From Amblyomma americanum (lineage: Eukaryota; Arthropoda; Arachnida; Ixodida; Ixodidae): a stretch of DNA of 64,000 bases. The position numbers and the translations under genes were made by a program. Location of the stretch: assembly GCF_052857255.1 (NCBI RefSeq), contig NC_135502.1:187175806-187239805 (forward strand), written 5' to 3'. A model generated the notes under the pieces. That model was not told the origin of the DNA. It made no database searches and saw only the letters and a program-made list of their open reading frames with translations. Positions 1 through 10,499 of the stretch are shown in pieces (position 1 is the first letter of the stretch; each line of letters opens with the position of its first letter).

Positions 1-207
1 GTAATTCCATCACAATGTCACGTGACCTTGTGACGTCACCGCCCTTTCGGCCAATCAGCTAACACCCGACGCGAATCGCATAATGTGAAGTCTGATGCTG
101 CTGCAATAAAATGGCCACATCTTTCGCGCCGTGAGGCAATAGAGGAAGCTAGGCGTAAAAGAAGAAAGAGGCGCCATACAGCACTGCTCCAGGTTACTTT
201 AGACCGC

Positions 208-277
208 ATGGGGGCCTTTAACGTGCACTGACATCTCGCAGCACACGGGCGCCTTTTATGTTTCGTCTCCATCGAAG
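208..277 (-). repeat. tRNA-derived SINE fragment
   Basis: The reverse complement of this stretch matches the body of the SINEs at 13,965-14,279 and 59,914-60,185, downstream of the tRNA-like head (the part reading GTCAGTGCACGTTAAAG). Only about 70 bp is left, with no head or tail. The flanks 1-207 and 278-337 hold nothing I recognise. Confidence 0.7.
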
Positions 278-337
278 CTCGCCCCATTCTGAACCCACGC
301 CCTCCCGCTCAAAAGTCCAGGATTGCTGGCCATATTT

Positions 338-715
338 GGGCTCGGTGGCTGTGCCACGATGCGGTCGTTTAACCCGTTCTGCCTCGCCATGCAGGTGATC
401 GCTCCCCTCTGGATTACCACGCTTTTCCCCGCCCCTCTTGCTGCCTGTCCACCGGACATCTCGCCGGAATGGACGCCCGCTCTCAACCGAATCGATATGT
501 GCCAGCCTTGCGCCATCACCGCTTCGCCCGATCGTGCGCTGACCTCACCAGTGCACTGCACCCTCGCAGACAGTTGGAAACACCATCGCCATCAACATCC
601 TCTCCCGCTCCAGCTTTTAAGCAGCTTCGGCCACCGGCGTCGCTTTGTGGGCTCGGTGGCTGTGCCACGATGCGGTCGCTTAACCCGTTCTGCCTCGCCA
701 TGCAGGTTAGTAAGC
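338..715 (+). repeat. Tandem 5' UTR monomers of CR1-1
   Basis: A block of about 60 bp starting GGGCTCGGTGGCTGTGCCAC occurs at 338-398 and again at 649-708, a period of 311 bp, with two or three mismatches. Each block ends ATGCAG followed by GTGATC or GTTAGT. Tandem 5' monomers usually carry the internal promoter of a LINE; here that role is inferred. The short peptides readable across the block are products of the DNA repeat. Confidence 0.75.
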
Positions 716-729
716 CATGTTGTCTTTAG

Positions 730-967
730 GCTAAGAAATCTAGGGATTACTTTTTGATACAGCTGCCGAGCCCGCAATGCTGCCTTGCCATTGTCACTGA
801 GTGTTCTGATGTCATTATTTCCTTGCTTTTGTTGTCCGGTGACATAGAGACTAACCCCGGCCCTGCTTCACTCCAAACTGTAGTTACGGAACTTAAAAAA
901 TTGTCCGCCGGTCAGTCGACATTAATCGCGGAAGTTACAGACCTCAAAAACCAGTTACTAACAACAG
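730..967 (+). pseudogene. CR1-1 ORF1 N-terminus with 2A peptide
   Basis: The frame is open from just after a stop at 727-729 up to the Penelope insertion. It encodes a hydrophobic stretch (ISLLLLSG) and then DIETNPGP at 841-864, which matches the 2A consensus D-x-E-x-N-P-G-P. In 2A peptides the ribosome skips the final Gly-Pro bond, so the leader and the downstream protein are released separately. After the motif a heptad-rich segment begins (TELKKLSAG onward), the usual ORF1 coiled coil. No ATG lies between the upstream stop and the motif, so the true start is either in the monomers through another transcript or has been lost. The ORF is cut at 967 and resumes at 6,054. Confidence 0.8.
955..967. 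repeat. Target site duplication of the Penelope-like composite, left copy
   Basis: The 13 bases TTACTAACAACAG occur here and again at 6,041-6,053. Removing 968-6,040 plus one copy rejoins ORF1 of CR1-1 (…NQLLTT then DNLISDLS), so everything between them arrived as one insertion. Confidence 0.9.
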
Positions 968-1129
968 CAATGAAGTGAAGTAGCAGTCACTGACCATAGT
1001 CGAAAAAAGAAAGACGTTTCGAAACCCGTACGGGTTTCTTGTTCACAGTGAGCAGGACAAGAGCGGTGGCGAATTTATATCCGGAGAATGTGACGTAAAG
1101 ATCGGGCGTAGATGCCTGGCATGGGGCCA
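968..1129 (-). repeat. Penelope-like 3' end / pseudo-LTR, copy 1
   Basis: This is the 3' end of unit A. The same 160 bp recurs at 3,461-3,620 in the same orientation and at about 5,840-6,000 inverted. It contains the perfect 18-bp palindrome GAAACCCGTACGGGTTTC, followed (minus strand) by GAAACGTC. Confidence 0.9.
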
Positions 1130-3452
1130 GCGTTCTTGTTTAATGTTGCTTGTGATGTTTGGATGAATAGCGATTCCAGCAGAAGGCGCGTCGTCAGGTT
1201 TCTTTCCTTAGATAAGATGGAGGCATTGCCCCAGTCAATCTGGTGGCCAGTGTCGTGTGCATGACCCGCCAGCGCATTTGTGGCATGCTTTTTGTTTTTT
1301 ACATCACCTTGGTGGTCCTTTATGCGTCTTGAGAACTTCCCTGTCTCTCCGATGTAGGCATGATTGCAGTTCAGGCATGGTATTTTGTAGACGACTCCTG
1401 GAAACTGCTCATTTGGTAGTCGGTCTTTCACATTCATTAGCTGATTCCGCAGCTTGCTGACAGGCATGTGGGCCACGCGTAAGTCGTATTTTGAGAACAC
1501 ACGAGACAACGCTTCGCTGATACCAGGCATGTATGGAATGCCTGCTCGTGTTCGATACGTCCTACAATCAGTGGTAGCTGGATGTGCAGCTCGTTCTTGT
1601 AGATTTGATATGAAGCGGCTCGGATAACCGTTGGCTGACAGTTCTTCGTGCACTCTTTTTAACTCCTTTTCTTGATCTTCTCGGCTTTTGCAGACACGTG
1701 TCGCACGTTTGGTCAGTGATGTGACGACGGAGGCTTTGTGCGCAACTGGATGATTGGAATGAAAATTTAAGTACTGGGCTGTGTGCGTAGGCTTTCTGTA
1801 CACAGAGAACGAAAGGCGATTGTCCCTCCGCTCGACCAGGACATCCAAGAAGGGAAGGCGGTTTTCTTGCTCAAACTCGGCCGTGAACTTCAAGCTTGGT
1901 TCAACACTGTTTAGTTCATGTAGAAACCGCGACGCGTCCTCTTTCCTTAATATGCAAAAACAGTCGTCGACATACCGGTAGAAGACCTTGGGTGCTGGAG
2001 TGAAAGCATTCAATACCTTGTCCTCTAGTGCTTCCATGACGAGGTTTGCTGTGGTGACCGATATGGAAGCGCCCATCGCAGTGCCTTGGGTCTGTCTGTA
2101 GAATTTTGAATTAAAGGAAAAATACGTATTGCTTAGGCAGAACCGTAGCAGTGTGCTCAGCTCTGGAACGTCGAAGGGCGTACGACTTGCCAGATTGCGG
2201 TCCTTCTACAACGCTTCCTCGCACGTGGAAACGGCTAGGTCAACCGGGACACTGGTGAACAGTGCCGTGACGTCGAAGGAGACCATTGCGTCCTCTGCGT
2301 CCAATTCCAAGTCATGCAGTTTCTGAACAAAATTTGAAGAGTTCCCGATGTACGTCCTAGTCTTTCCGGATAAAGGGCTGAACACTTCGTGGAGGTACCC
2401 CGAAAGTCGATACAGTGGCGACCTTGTGAAGTCCACTATCGAGCGTAGGGGGACTCCAGGCTTGTGGATCTTTGGTAGACCGTATATAGCAGGAGCCGAA
2501 CCATTTGTGCATAAGAGGCGGTAGTAAAGTTTCTTGTTATCCGGGGGCACGAGCTTAAATAGGCCCGCCAGCAGTTCTTGCAATTTTGTTTGCAATCTGG
2601 CCGTAGGATCGCGTGGTACAGACAAGTAGGTGCCGTCGATCAGTAAACCGATCATCTTGTCATTGTATTCACTGCGGTTGAGCAGGACGGTAGCATTCCC
2701 TTTGTCTGCCGGTAAGATGGCAATCTCCGGGTTCTTCTGAGGTCGCGTATGGCTCGTTTCTCAGCCACAGAGAAGAGAGGCTTATGCCGCCACTTCGAGA
2801 GAACGCCAATGGCGCGAGTGCGGGCTTCATCTCGGACGTTCATAGGTAGAAGGCTTACCGCACGCTCAACCGCACAGATTACCTTTTTCTTTTCTGGTGG
2901 GCGATCTGTATTAAAGCTCAAACCGCGGCAGAGGACAGAGGTTTCAGCTGCGCTTGGCTTGTAGGAGGAGAGGTTCACCACAACCTGTCTTTTGTTCTCT
3001 TTCCTTGGAATCCGAAGAGCATCAATCTTCTTCTCATGCGATGCCTTGCAATGCCGTTCTCTTACTGCTGCCGTGTAGTTGGCGTGCAGTTGTACGTCCG
3101 GAAAGCGCTCTTGGACAATGTATTCGAGCTGTCTCCGCGCGAAAAACGAGTCGGTCTCGAGGCGCTTTATCTTCTGCCGGCATTCCTGAACACGTGCAAG
3201 TACCAGTTTTCTTTCGGCGTGTTGAATGATCTGGTGGCCCCAGACGGAGTGGACGGGAGTTTTGAGACGGAGCGACTTGGGTACCAGGTTCTCCCACCTG
3301 CATGTCAGGTTGAAGTCTAGATGGGTCTTGAAGGCTGCGACTCTTGAAGTTAGTGAAACAAAGCGACGAATCTTGGTGACCACGTCTTGTCCGTAAATGC
3401 TACGAAAGTTCATGTAGTCAAGAGTTCGACGGAAATCCGTCTGGTCAGGCAT
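1075..3452 (-). pseudogene. Penelope-like RT plus GIY-YIG endonuclease, unit A (broken)
   Basis: The ORF starts at the ATG of MPDQTDFRRTLDY (3,452-3,450) and ends at 1,075. The N-terminal region leads into a reverse transcriptase with palm motif YVDDCFCIL, then a GIY-YIG endonuclease (VVYKIPC…YIGETGKFSRR) preceded by a Cys-rich linker. Such enzymes nick DNA and prime reverse transcription of their own RNA. Two lesions are visible by comparison with unit B: a one-base deletion near 2,735 that shifts frame after IRDLRR, and a TTG-TAG nonsense codon at about 2,207 where unit B has TTG-GAG. The GIY-YIG part, 1,075 to about 1,520, is undamaged. Confidence 0.92.
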
Positions 3453-3460
3453 GGTGATGC

Positions 3461-3620
3461 AATGAAGTGAAGTAGCAGTCACTGACCATAGTCGAAAAAA
3501 GAAAGACGTTTCGAAACCCGTACGGGTTTCTTGTTCACAGTGAGCAGGACAAGAGCGGTGGCGAATTTATATCCGGAGAATGTGACGTAAAGATCGGGCG
3601 TAGATGCCTGGCATGGGGCC
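3461..3620 (-). repeat. Penelope-like pseudo-LTR, copy 2, at the head-to-head junction
   Basis: On the minus strand this is a copy of the element's 3' end placed directly before the start of unit A. It is the hallmark pseudo-LTR made by tandem integration. Its outer edge at 3,620/3,621 is the junction with unit B, which starts inside the ORF at the codons for SRVAAFKTH. Confidence 0.9.
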
Positions 3621-5891
3621 TTCAAGAGTCGCAGCCTTCAAGACCCATCTAGACTTCACCCTGACATGCAGGTGGGAGAACCTGGTACCCAAGTCGCTCC
3701 GTCTCAAAACTCCCGTCCACTCCGTCTGGGGCCACCAGATCATTCAACACGCCGAAAGAAAACTGGTACTTGCACGTGTTCAGGAATGCCGGCAGAAGAT
3801 AAAGCGCCTCGAGACCGACTCGTTTTTCGCGCGGAGACAGCTCGAATACATTGTCCAAGAGCGCTTTCCGGACGTACAACTGCACGCCAACTACACGGCA
3901 GCAGTAAGAGAACGGCATTGCAAGGCATCGCATGAGAAGAAGATTGATGCTCTTCGGATTCCAAGGAAAGAGAACAAAAGACAGGTTGTGGTGAACCTCT
4001 CCTCCTACAAGCCAAGCGCAGCTGAAACCTCTGTCCTCTGCCGCGGTTTGAGCTTTAATACAGATCGCCCACCAGAAAAGAAAAAGGTAATCTGTGCGGT
4101 TGAGCGTGCGGTAAGCCTTCTACCTATGAACGTCCGAGATGAAGCCCGCACTCGCGCCATTGGCGTTCTCTCGAAGTGGCGGCATAAGCCCCTCTTCTCT
4201 GTGGCTGAGAAACGAGCCATACGCGACCTCAGAAGGAACCCGGAGATTGCCATCTTACCGGCAGACAAAGGGAATGCTACCGTCCTGCTCAACCGCAGTG
4301 AATACAATGACAAGATGATCGGTTTACTGAACGACGGCACCTACTTGTCTGTACCACGCGATCCTACGGACAGATTGCAAACAAAATTGCAAGAACTGCT
4401 GGCGGGCCTATTTAAGCTCGTGCCCCCGGATAACAAGAAACTTTACTACCGCCTCCTATGCACAAATGGTTCGGCTCCTGCTATATACGGTCTACCAAAG
4501 ATCCACAAGCCTGGAGTTCCCCTACGCCCGATAGTGGACTTCACAAGGTCGCCACTGTATCGACTTTCGGGGTACCTCCACGAAGTGTTCAGCCCTTTAT
4601 CCGGAAAGACTAGGACGTACATCGGGAACTCTTCAAATTTTGTTCAGAAACTGCATGACTTGGAATTGGACGCAGAGGACGTAATGGTCTCCTTCGACGT
4701 CACGGCACTCTTCACCAGTGTCCCGGTTGACCTAGCCGTTTCCACGTGCGAGGAAGCGTTGGAGAAGGACCGCAATCTGGCAAGTCGTACGCCCTTCGAC
4801 GTTCCAGAGCTGAGCACACTGCTACGGTTCTGCCTAAGCAATACGTATTTTTCCTTTAATTCAAAATTCTACAGACAGACCCAAGGCACTGCGATGGGCG
4901 CTTCCATATCGGTCACCACAGCAAACCTCGTCATGGAAGCACTAGAGGACAAGGTATTGAATGCTTTCACTCCAGCACCCAAGGTCTTCTACCGGTATGT
5001 CGACGACTGTTTTTGCATATTAAGGAAAGAGGACGCGTCGCGGTTTCTACATGAACTAAACAGTGTTGAACCAAGCTTGAAGTTCACGGCCGAGTTTGAG
5101 CAAGAAAACCGCCTTCCCTTCTTGGATGTCCTGGTCGAGCGGAGGGACAATCGCCTTTCGTTCTCTGTGTACAGAAAGCCTACGCACACAGCCCAGTACT
5201 TAAAATTTCATTCCAATCATCCAGTTGCGCACAAAGCCTCCGTCGTCACATCACTGACCAAACGTGCGACACGTGTCTGCAAAAGCCGAGAAGATCAAGA
5301 AAAGGAGTAAAAAAGCACGAAGAACTGTCAGCCAACGGTTATCCGAGCCGCTTCATATCAAAGCTACAAGAACGAGCTGCACATCCAGCTACCACTGATT
5401 GTAGGACGTATCGAACACGAGCAGGCATTCCATACATGCCTGGTATCAGCGAAGCGTTGTCTCGTGTGTTCTCAAAATACGACTTACGCGTGGCCCACAT
5501 GCCTGTCAGCAAGCTGCGGAATCAGCTAATGAATGTGAAAGACCGACTACCAAATGAGCAGTTTCCAGGAGTCGTCTACAAAATACCATGCCTGAACTGC
5601 AATCATGCCTACATCGGAGAGACAGGGAAGTTCTCAAGACGCATAAAGGACCACCAAGGTGATGTAAAAAACAAAAAGCATGCCACAAATGCGCTGGCGG
5701 GTCATGCACACGACACTGGCCACCAGATTGACTGGGGCAATGCCTCCATCTTATCTAAGGAAAGAAACCTGACGACGCGCCTTCTGCTGGAATCGCTATT
5801 CATCCAAACATCACAAGCAACATTAAACAAGAACGCTGGCCCCATGCCAGGCATCTACGCCCGATCTTTACGTCACATTCTCCGGATATAA
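3604..5891 (+). pseudogene. Penelope-like RT plus GIY-YIG endonuclease, unit B (5'-truncated, broken)
   Basis: Codons from SRVAAFKTH onward match unit A; the first 50 or so residues are missing and replaced by a few codons read from the pseudo-LTR (MPGMGP). The RT palm motif YVDD is at residue 465 of the 568-residue frame. The frame is intact through the positions where unit A has its frameshift and stop. It then ends at about 5,308, where a net 4-base deletion turns GAG-TTA-AAA into GAG-TAA. The rest, including GIY-YIG (VVYKIPC, YIGETGKF), continues undamaged in another frame to 5,891 (open from 5,436). Neither unit can make the whole enzyme. Confidence 0.92.
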
Positions 5892-6000
5892 ATTCGCCAC
5901 CGCTCTTGTCCTGCTCACTGTGAACAAGAAACCCGTACGGGTTTCGAAACGTCTTTCTTTTTTCGACTATGGTCAGTGACTGCTACTTCACTTCATTGCA
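5840..6000 (+). repeat. Penelope-like 3' end / pseudo-LTR, copy 3 (inverted relative to copies 1 and 2)
   Basis: This is the reverse complement of 968-1,129. It covers the last codons of unit B and the 3' UTR, then runs without a break into the start of the next tandem unit (GCATCACCATGCCTGACC at about 5,997), which is truncated at 6,040. Confidence 0.9.
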
Positions 6001-6053
6001 TCACCATGCCTGACCAGACGGATTTCCGTCGAACTCTTGATTACTAACAACAG

Positions 6054-6640
6054 ACAACCTTATTTCTGATCTAAGCAGGCGCATCAGCGCTCTTGAAGGT
6101 CATTACCAAACCATACAGTCACTACGCACAGAGATAGAAGGCCTAAGCACTCACACCACCCAGGAAACTCGCCAGCTCTGTGATCTCGAGGATCGCATAG
6201 ACGAAGCAGAAAACCAATCACGAAGAAACAAATTCATATTCTACAACATTCCGGACCTGACCCATCTGAAACGTGGGCCGACTCTGAAAAGCTACTATTT
6301 CGTCATTGCTCCGAATTTTTGGACATCACCCTCGACCCCAAAACGATAGACCGCACTCACCGTCTTGGGCGCCACGAACCTGATCGCTGCCGTCCGTTAA
6401 TTGCCAAATTCGCACTTTTCAAAACGAAGGACGAAATTCTAGCTAATGGCCGCAAATTCAAGGACACTGACTACTCCGTCGGTGAAGATTTTTCACGCCG
6501 CGTTCGCAATGTGCGCAAACACCTAGTTACATTTGCTAAAAAGCAAGACTAACCGTTTTTCTTTGCGATACAAAACCCTGTTCATCGGTTCCCGACGATA
6601 TATCTTCGACGAACCATCGCAATCTGTAAAAGAGATACCA
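6054..6640 (+). pseudogene. CR1-1 ORF1, C-terminal part
   Basis: This continues the ORF cut at 967. It shows more coiled coil (SDLSRRISALEGHYQT), a charged stretch ending NQSRRNKFIFYNIPD, and a C-terminal segment at 6,319-6,552 with THRLGRHEPDRCRPLI and GEDFSRRVRNVRKHL. The last segment resembles the RNA-binding C-terminal half of L1-type ORF1 proteins. Frame changes occur near 6,260 and 6,545. After the second, the sequence continues as FIGSRRYIFDEPSQS toward the endonuclease, as in CR1-2, where ORF1 and the endonuclease share one frame. Confidence 0.75.
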
Positions 6641-6646
6641 TAGCGG

Positions 6647-9483
6647 TTGCTGCGCCGCCAGCCCCCAGCCGCTCATGTACCTGCCACCCCCCAGCCTAAT
6701 CCTTCCTTTTCGGCGATTTTCACAAACATACGTAGTTTTCTTCCGAAACGCGAAATCATCTCCAATCTTGTGTGTTCATCTGCTAGTAACTTGCTGATAC
6801 TTACCGAAACATGGCTCACTAATAACATCACCGATACTGAGGTTCTTGCTGACTTACCGAATTTTAACCTTCTTCGCAAAGATCGCACATCCGCTCGAGG
6901 TGGAGGCGTTTTCATCGCCGTTAGCAATCAGTTCTCGTGTACAGTTATTAATATTCCATCAGACCTTGAGATAGTATGGCTACTTTGTCGCGCTGCGCCC
7001 CAAACCGTACTGCTGGGCGTTTGTTATAGAGCGCCAAATACCAACTCCGATTTCACTCGAATTCTTAACGACGAGATCAGCCAATTAACGAGGAAATACC
7101 CAAAAGCGCATATCATTCTTTTTGGAGACTTCAATTTTCCAGAAATCAACTGGAAGACACAGACAGCAGTCGGCAACAGGGAAGCGAATGATTTTATCGA
7201 GGTCTGCCTAAACTTCAACTTAACTCAAGTGGTATCTGAACCGACCCGCGGTGCAAACATCCTAGATCTAATCCTGACTACCCACCCAGAAGCCCTCTCA
7301 TCTATCACTTATCTACGCGAAATCAGCGACCATAAAGTAATCCACGCCACATTTCAGTTCCACCCATCAAGACACCAGAATCAAAACAAAACTATTCGCC
7401 TCTACGACAAAGGAAACTATGAAGCCTTTAGTGTTAAATTAAGCCAATATCTCACAACATTTGAAGCATCTTTTCACGATAATTCAGTAAATGACAATTG
7501 GTCCCGTTTTAAGAAAAAGGTTAGCGAACTAACCGATAGATACATCCCCAAAATAAGCTTCCACTCGGACCGCCAGAAACCATGGTATACCAAAACGATA
7601 AAAGACTCGACAATAAAAAGAAGCGCCTTTTCCGTGCGGCAAAATTAAAGCAATACGACGAGTGCGCATGGGAAAAATACTATACAGCCGAACGCAAGTA
7701 CCTATCAGAAATTCGCAACGCAAAATACTCTTTCCTTCACAACGACCTCCCCAAATTGTTGACTTCCAATCCCAGAAAGTTTTGGCAGGCCATAAGTGAG
7801 CACCCGGCACATACCATCACTCTAACTAAAGAGTCTGCAGAGGAAGCTGATGACATTGAGTGCGCTGACATTTTTAATAACGCCTTTTCATCTGTGTTCA
7901 CTAATGAAATTCACCCAGCAACTGCAACTTTCGCCGTCAATATAGAGTCCAGCATGCCTGCTATCGCGTTTTCTGAAGCCGGCATTTCCTCGCTCATTGA
8001 ACACCTTAAAACTTCATCATCGGCCGGCGTCGACGAAATTAACTCCAAAATACTGCGCAACACTAAGAATATTTCTGCAATGTACTTACTGTTATTGTTT
8101 TCACAGTCTCTTTCTACAGGTTCCATTCCGGATGACTGGAAAGTGGGAAAGGTCATTCCCGTCTTTAAGTCCGGTAACAAAGATTCTCCTTTAAATTACC
8201 GTCCGATATCATTAACCAGCATACCTTGAAAAATTATGGAACACGTCATCTATTCTCAAATCACGGACTTTCTTGACGCTATCAACTTCTTTCATCCCTC
8301 ACAACACGGGTTTCGCAAGGGTTTGTCATGTGAAACTCAACTGGCCGTCTTTCTTCATGACATTCACTCTAACCTCGACCTAAATTTACAAACTGACGCT
8401 ATTTTTCTAAACTTTGCTAAAGCATTTGATAAAGTTCCCCACAGGCGTTTACTGCTAAAACTAACCATGCTAAAACTGCATCCTAACGTGTTATTGTGGA
8501 TCGAAGAATTCCTTTCTAACCGCTCCCAGTTTGTTCTCGCTAACAGCCAGAGTTCCAACCCTCTTCCAGTAACATCAGGCGTACCCCAAGGTTCTGTACT
8601 TGCTCCCCCCCCCCCCCTATTCTTAATCTACATAAACGACTTACCCTCAAACCTGGTTTGCAATGTTAGTCTGTTTGCAGAGGACTGCGTTATTTACCAC
8701 ACGATTTCCAACACCTTTGTCCAATCACAGCTCCAAAACGACATTGACACAGTGCATGCCTGGTGCGATGACTGGCTAATGTCGCTTAATCCTAATAAAT
8801 GTAAACTCGTATCTTTTCACCGCCGGCGTAACCCCCATATTTTCCCTTACTCCGTTGCTAACGTTCCACTAGAATCTGTATACTCATACAAGTACCTAGG
8901 TGTCACCTTGTGCCAGGATCTCTCCTGGCGCTCTCAGGTAACGAACATCGTCGCATCAGCTAAGCGGTCATTGGGTTTTTGAAACGTCATCTACGGCACG
9001 CCCCTCAAAGTATTAAAATTCTCGCCTACCAATCACTCATTCGACCAAAACTAGAATACGCATCTGCTATCTGGAGCCCGCAACAAGCTATATCTCATCA
9101 GTTCACTAGAATCTTTCCAAAATCGCGCCACGAGGTTCATTCATTCTGAATATTCATACATCAGTGTATCGTCGCTTAAACGACAATCAGGTTTATCAAC
9201 TCTTGCCCATCGTCGTCGCATTGCTTCTCTTAGTCTGTTTCATAAGTTTTTTTACAGTTCCCTTGGACAACCACCCTACATCACACCGCCCGCTCGCATA
9301 TCTCATCGCACCGGCCATCCACTGCAAGTGTCATGCCAACGCACCCGCACCGTCACTTTTTCCGCATCCTTTTTTCTTCGCACTGCTAAAGACTGGAATG
9401 GCCTTCCCCACGACGTTGATGCCATCACCTGCCAATCAAGTTTTGTGAACAATTTCAATATGCATTTCACAAATATCATGTAA
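6647..9483 (+). pseudogene. CR1-1 ORF2: endonuclease plus reverse transcriptase
   Basis: The endonuclease (6,647-7,648) shows ILTETWL, GVCYRAPN, LFGDFNFPEINW and ISDHKV, the signatures of the EEP/APE fold that nicks target DNA. The RT follows in a shifted frame (7,582-8,229): YRPISLTSI, then FAKAFDKVPHR, SGVPQGSV, and the palm motif reading FAEDCVIYH instead of FADD. Damage visible: a frame change near 7,640, a TGA at 8,227, a C-run at 8,606-8,618 that widens VLGPLLFL to VLAPPPPLFL, the D-to-E change in the catalytic box, and a frameshift at about 8,980. The C-terminus ends near GLPHDVDAITCQSSF at 9,483. Confidence 0.88.
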
Positions 9484-9557
9484 GCAATCATATTCAACCC
9501 ATATTTGTACTCCCACCCCTTATGTAACACCCCCAAAGTGGAGTATTTAAGTTATTA

Positions 9558-9574
9558 AAGTGAAGTGAAGTGAA
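9558..9574 (+). repeat. 3'-terminal GTGAA repeats of CR1-1
   Basis: AAGTGAAGTGAAGTGAA forms the end of the element. CR1/L2 LINEs end in a few copies of a short repeat that the RT uses to prime, rather than poly-A. Confidence 0.7.
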
Positions 9575-9575
9575 C

Positions 9576-9989
9576 TGTGAAATTCAACTTACTGTTACGG
9601 AAATAACTGTGGTAATGACACAATGTTACAGCACGTAGCGAAATGTTTCGAATATTGGCCTTCGCTCCCACTGAGAATTTAAGACTTCCATACAAAACAT
9701 ATGGGGAACGTTTTTGACGGTAGCAAAAATATTAGCAAAAAAACTAAATTCCTCCCGAGGGGAGATGAGTGGATATATTGATTTTTATAGCGGAATCTTA
9801 AGACATGGACGAAAACTGCATTCATAACAAAGTTCGTGTGGAAAAAATTGGAGGACGCTTAAGCTTCGCCTTTGAGAGCGGTAAGTGACATCGTGTTGTA
9901 GCGCTGCCGGGGTATTACTCATGTACGCATCAGCACAGAAATACGCTTCACGAAGTCAAAACCGACAACAAATTTACTGAGAACACTTT
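9576..9989. other. Unassigned spacer
   Basis: There is no coding signature. The stretch around 9,846-9,882 (GAGGACGCTTAAGC, then TTCGCCTTTGAGAG) contains the palindrome GCTTAAGC and looks to me like a dispersed arthropod repeat, but I could not confirm this. Confidence 0.4.
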
Positions 9990-10454
9990 TATTCATTTCG
10001 TACCAACCAGCTTTCTTAGCGTGCTTTAAGTTACACACCGGGACACTACCATTGGAGGGAAAGGATTTCTTTCCACCGTGGGGTCGAACTGCTTGATTTG
10101 TAAACAGCTCGAAACAATAGACCACGTTTTTTTTTGCATTGCTGGGAAGGGATTTATTTTGGGGATGTGTTAAAAAGGACAAAAAAGAAAGAGCTACCAC
10201 TTTACGCGCAGGGAATTCGTTACTTAAGCGCTGACAATGAGGATGGGGTACCATTTGATCTCATAATGCTCTTGGGCCTCCACTGTATATGGCGCTCCAG
10301 AATGGCAGGCTATTATTGTGACAAAGACGGACGACCTGCCCGAATTTATTTTCGGGAAAGAATGAACTGTTTTCTTGCCATCCAGAAAGGCGCTGCGGAG
10401 CCTCCCGAGTGTCTCTCCAGGCTAGAACCGCTCTGTATGCTTCGTGAATTTTAA
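9990..10454 (+). pseudogene. 3' fragment of a non-LTR retrotransposon (zinc-knuckle tail)
   Basis: Read with a frame change in the T-run at 10,129-10,137, the product has CLICKQLETIDHVFF then LHCWEGIYFGDVLKR, LPLYAQGIRYL and DGVPFDLIMLLGLHCIWRSRMA. The Cys-x2-Cys … His … His-Cys pattern followed by a Trp-rich helix is the usual C-terminal domain after the RT of LINE-type elements. The RT itself is absent. A stop lies about 90 bp upstream of the knuckle, so this is a decayed, 5'-truncated piece. Confidence 0.6.
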
Positions 10455-10499
10455 TACGACGAGGCCAGACTCACGCTGGCTGACCACGACAGTGTCGTA

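Larger units (their letters stand above)
968..6040. mobile_element. Penelope-like element composite, two head-to-head copies
   Basis: Unit A runs on the minus strand (968-3,620). It holds a complete ORF region preceded by a 160-bp copy of its own 3' end, i.e. a pseudo-LTR. Unit B runs on the plus strand (3,621-6,040). It lacks the first part of the ORF, then has RT, GIY-YIG endonuclease, 3' UTR and about 44 bp of the start of a further tandem unit, where it stops at the target duplication. Penelope-like elements are known for tandem and inverted, 5'-truncated arrangements with pseudo-LTRs. Units A and B are nearly identical, so the arrangement is recent, yet each is broken at different sites. 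Confidence 0.92.
338..9575 (+). mobile_element. CR1-like non-LTR retrotransposon CR1-1, split by a Penelope-like element
   Basis: This is a near full-length LINE of about 4.1 kb once the 968-6,040 insertion is set aside. In order it has tandem 5' monomers (338-715), a short ORF with a 2A motif and coiled coil, the rest of ORF1, an apurinic-type endonuclease, reverse transcriptase, and a 3' end made of GTGAA repeats (9,558-9,574). The lack of a poly-A tail and the short terminal repeat are typical of the CR1/L2 group. The coding part is broken by frameshifts and a stop, so the copy is dead. It resembles CR1-2 (33,980-57,328) in layout and protein but is clearly diverged from it. Confidence 0.85.

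Noticed and set aside
717..729. A 26-bp mini-intron joining ATGCAG to the 2A frame (GTTAGT…TTTAG)
   Set aside because: Far too short for splicing; any donor use would need a distant acceptor.
338..757. A short secreted protein encoded in the CR1-1 monomers (GLGGCATMRS repeated)
   Set aside because: The peptide repeat follows from the DNA repeat, and the frame ends shortly after the second monomer without reaching ORF1.
841..864. A picornavirus-like integration, from the 2A motif
   Set aside because: The motif is followed by ORF1 coiled coil, endonuclease and RT of a CR1 LINE, and no viral capsid or helicase sequence is present.
5436..5891. A separate GIY-YIG homing endonuclease gene
   Set aside because: It aligns with the C-terminus of the undamaged reading in unit A; it is the end of the Penelope-like protein after a frame break.
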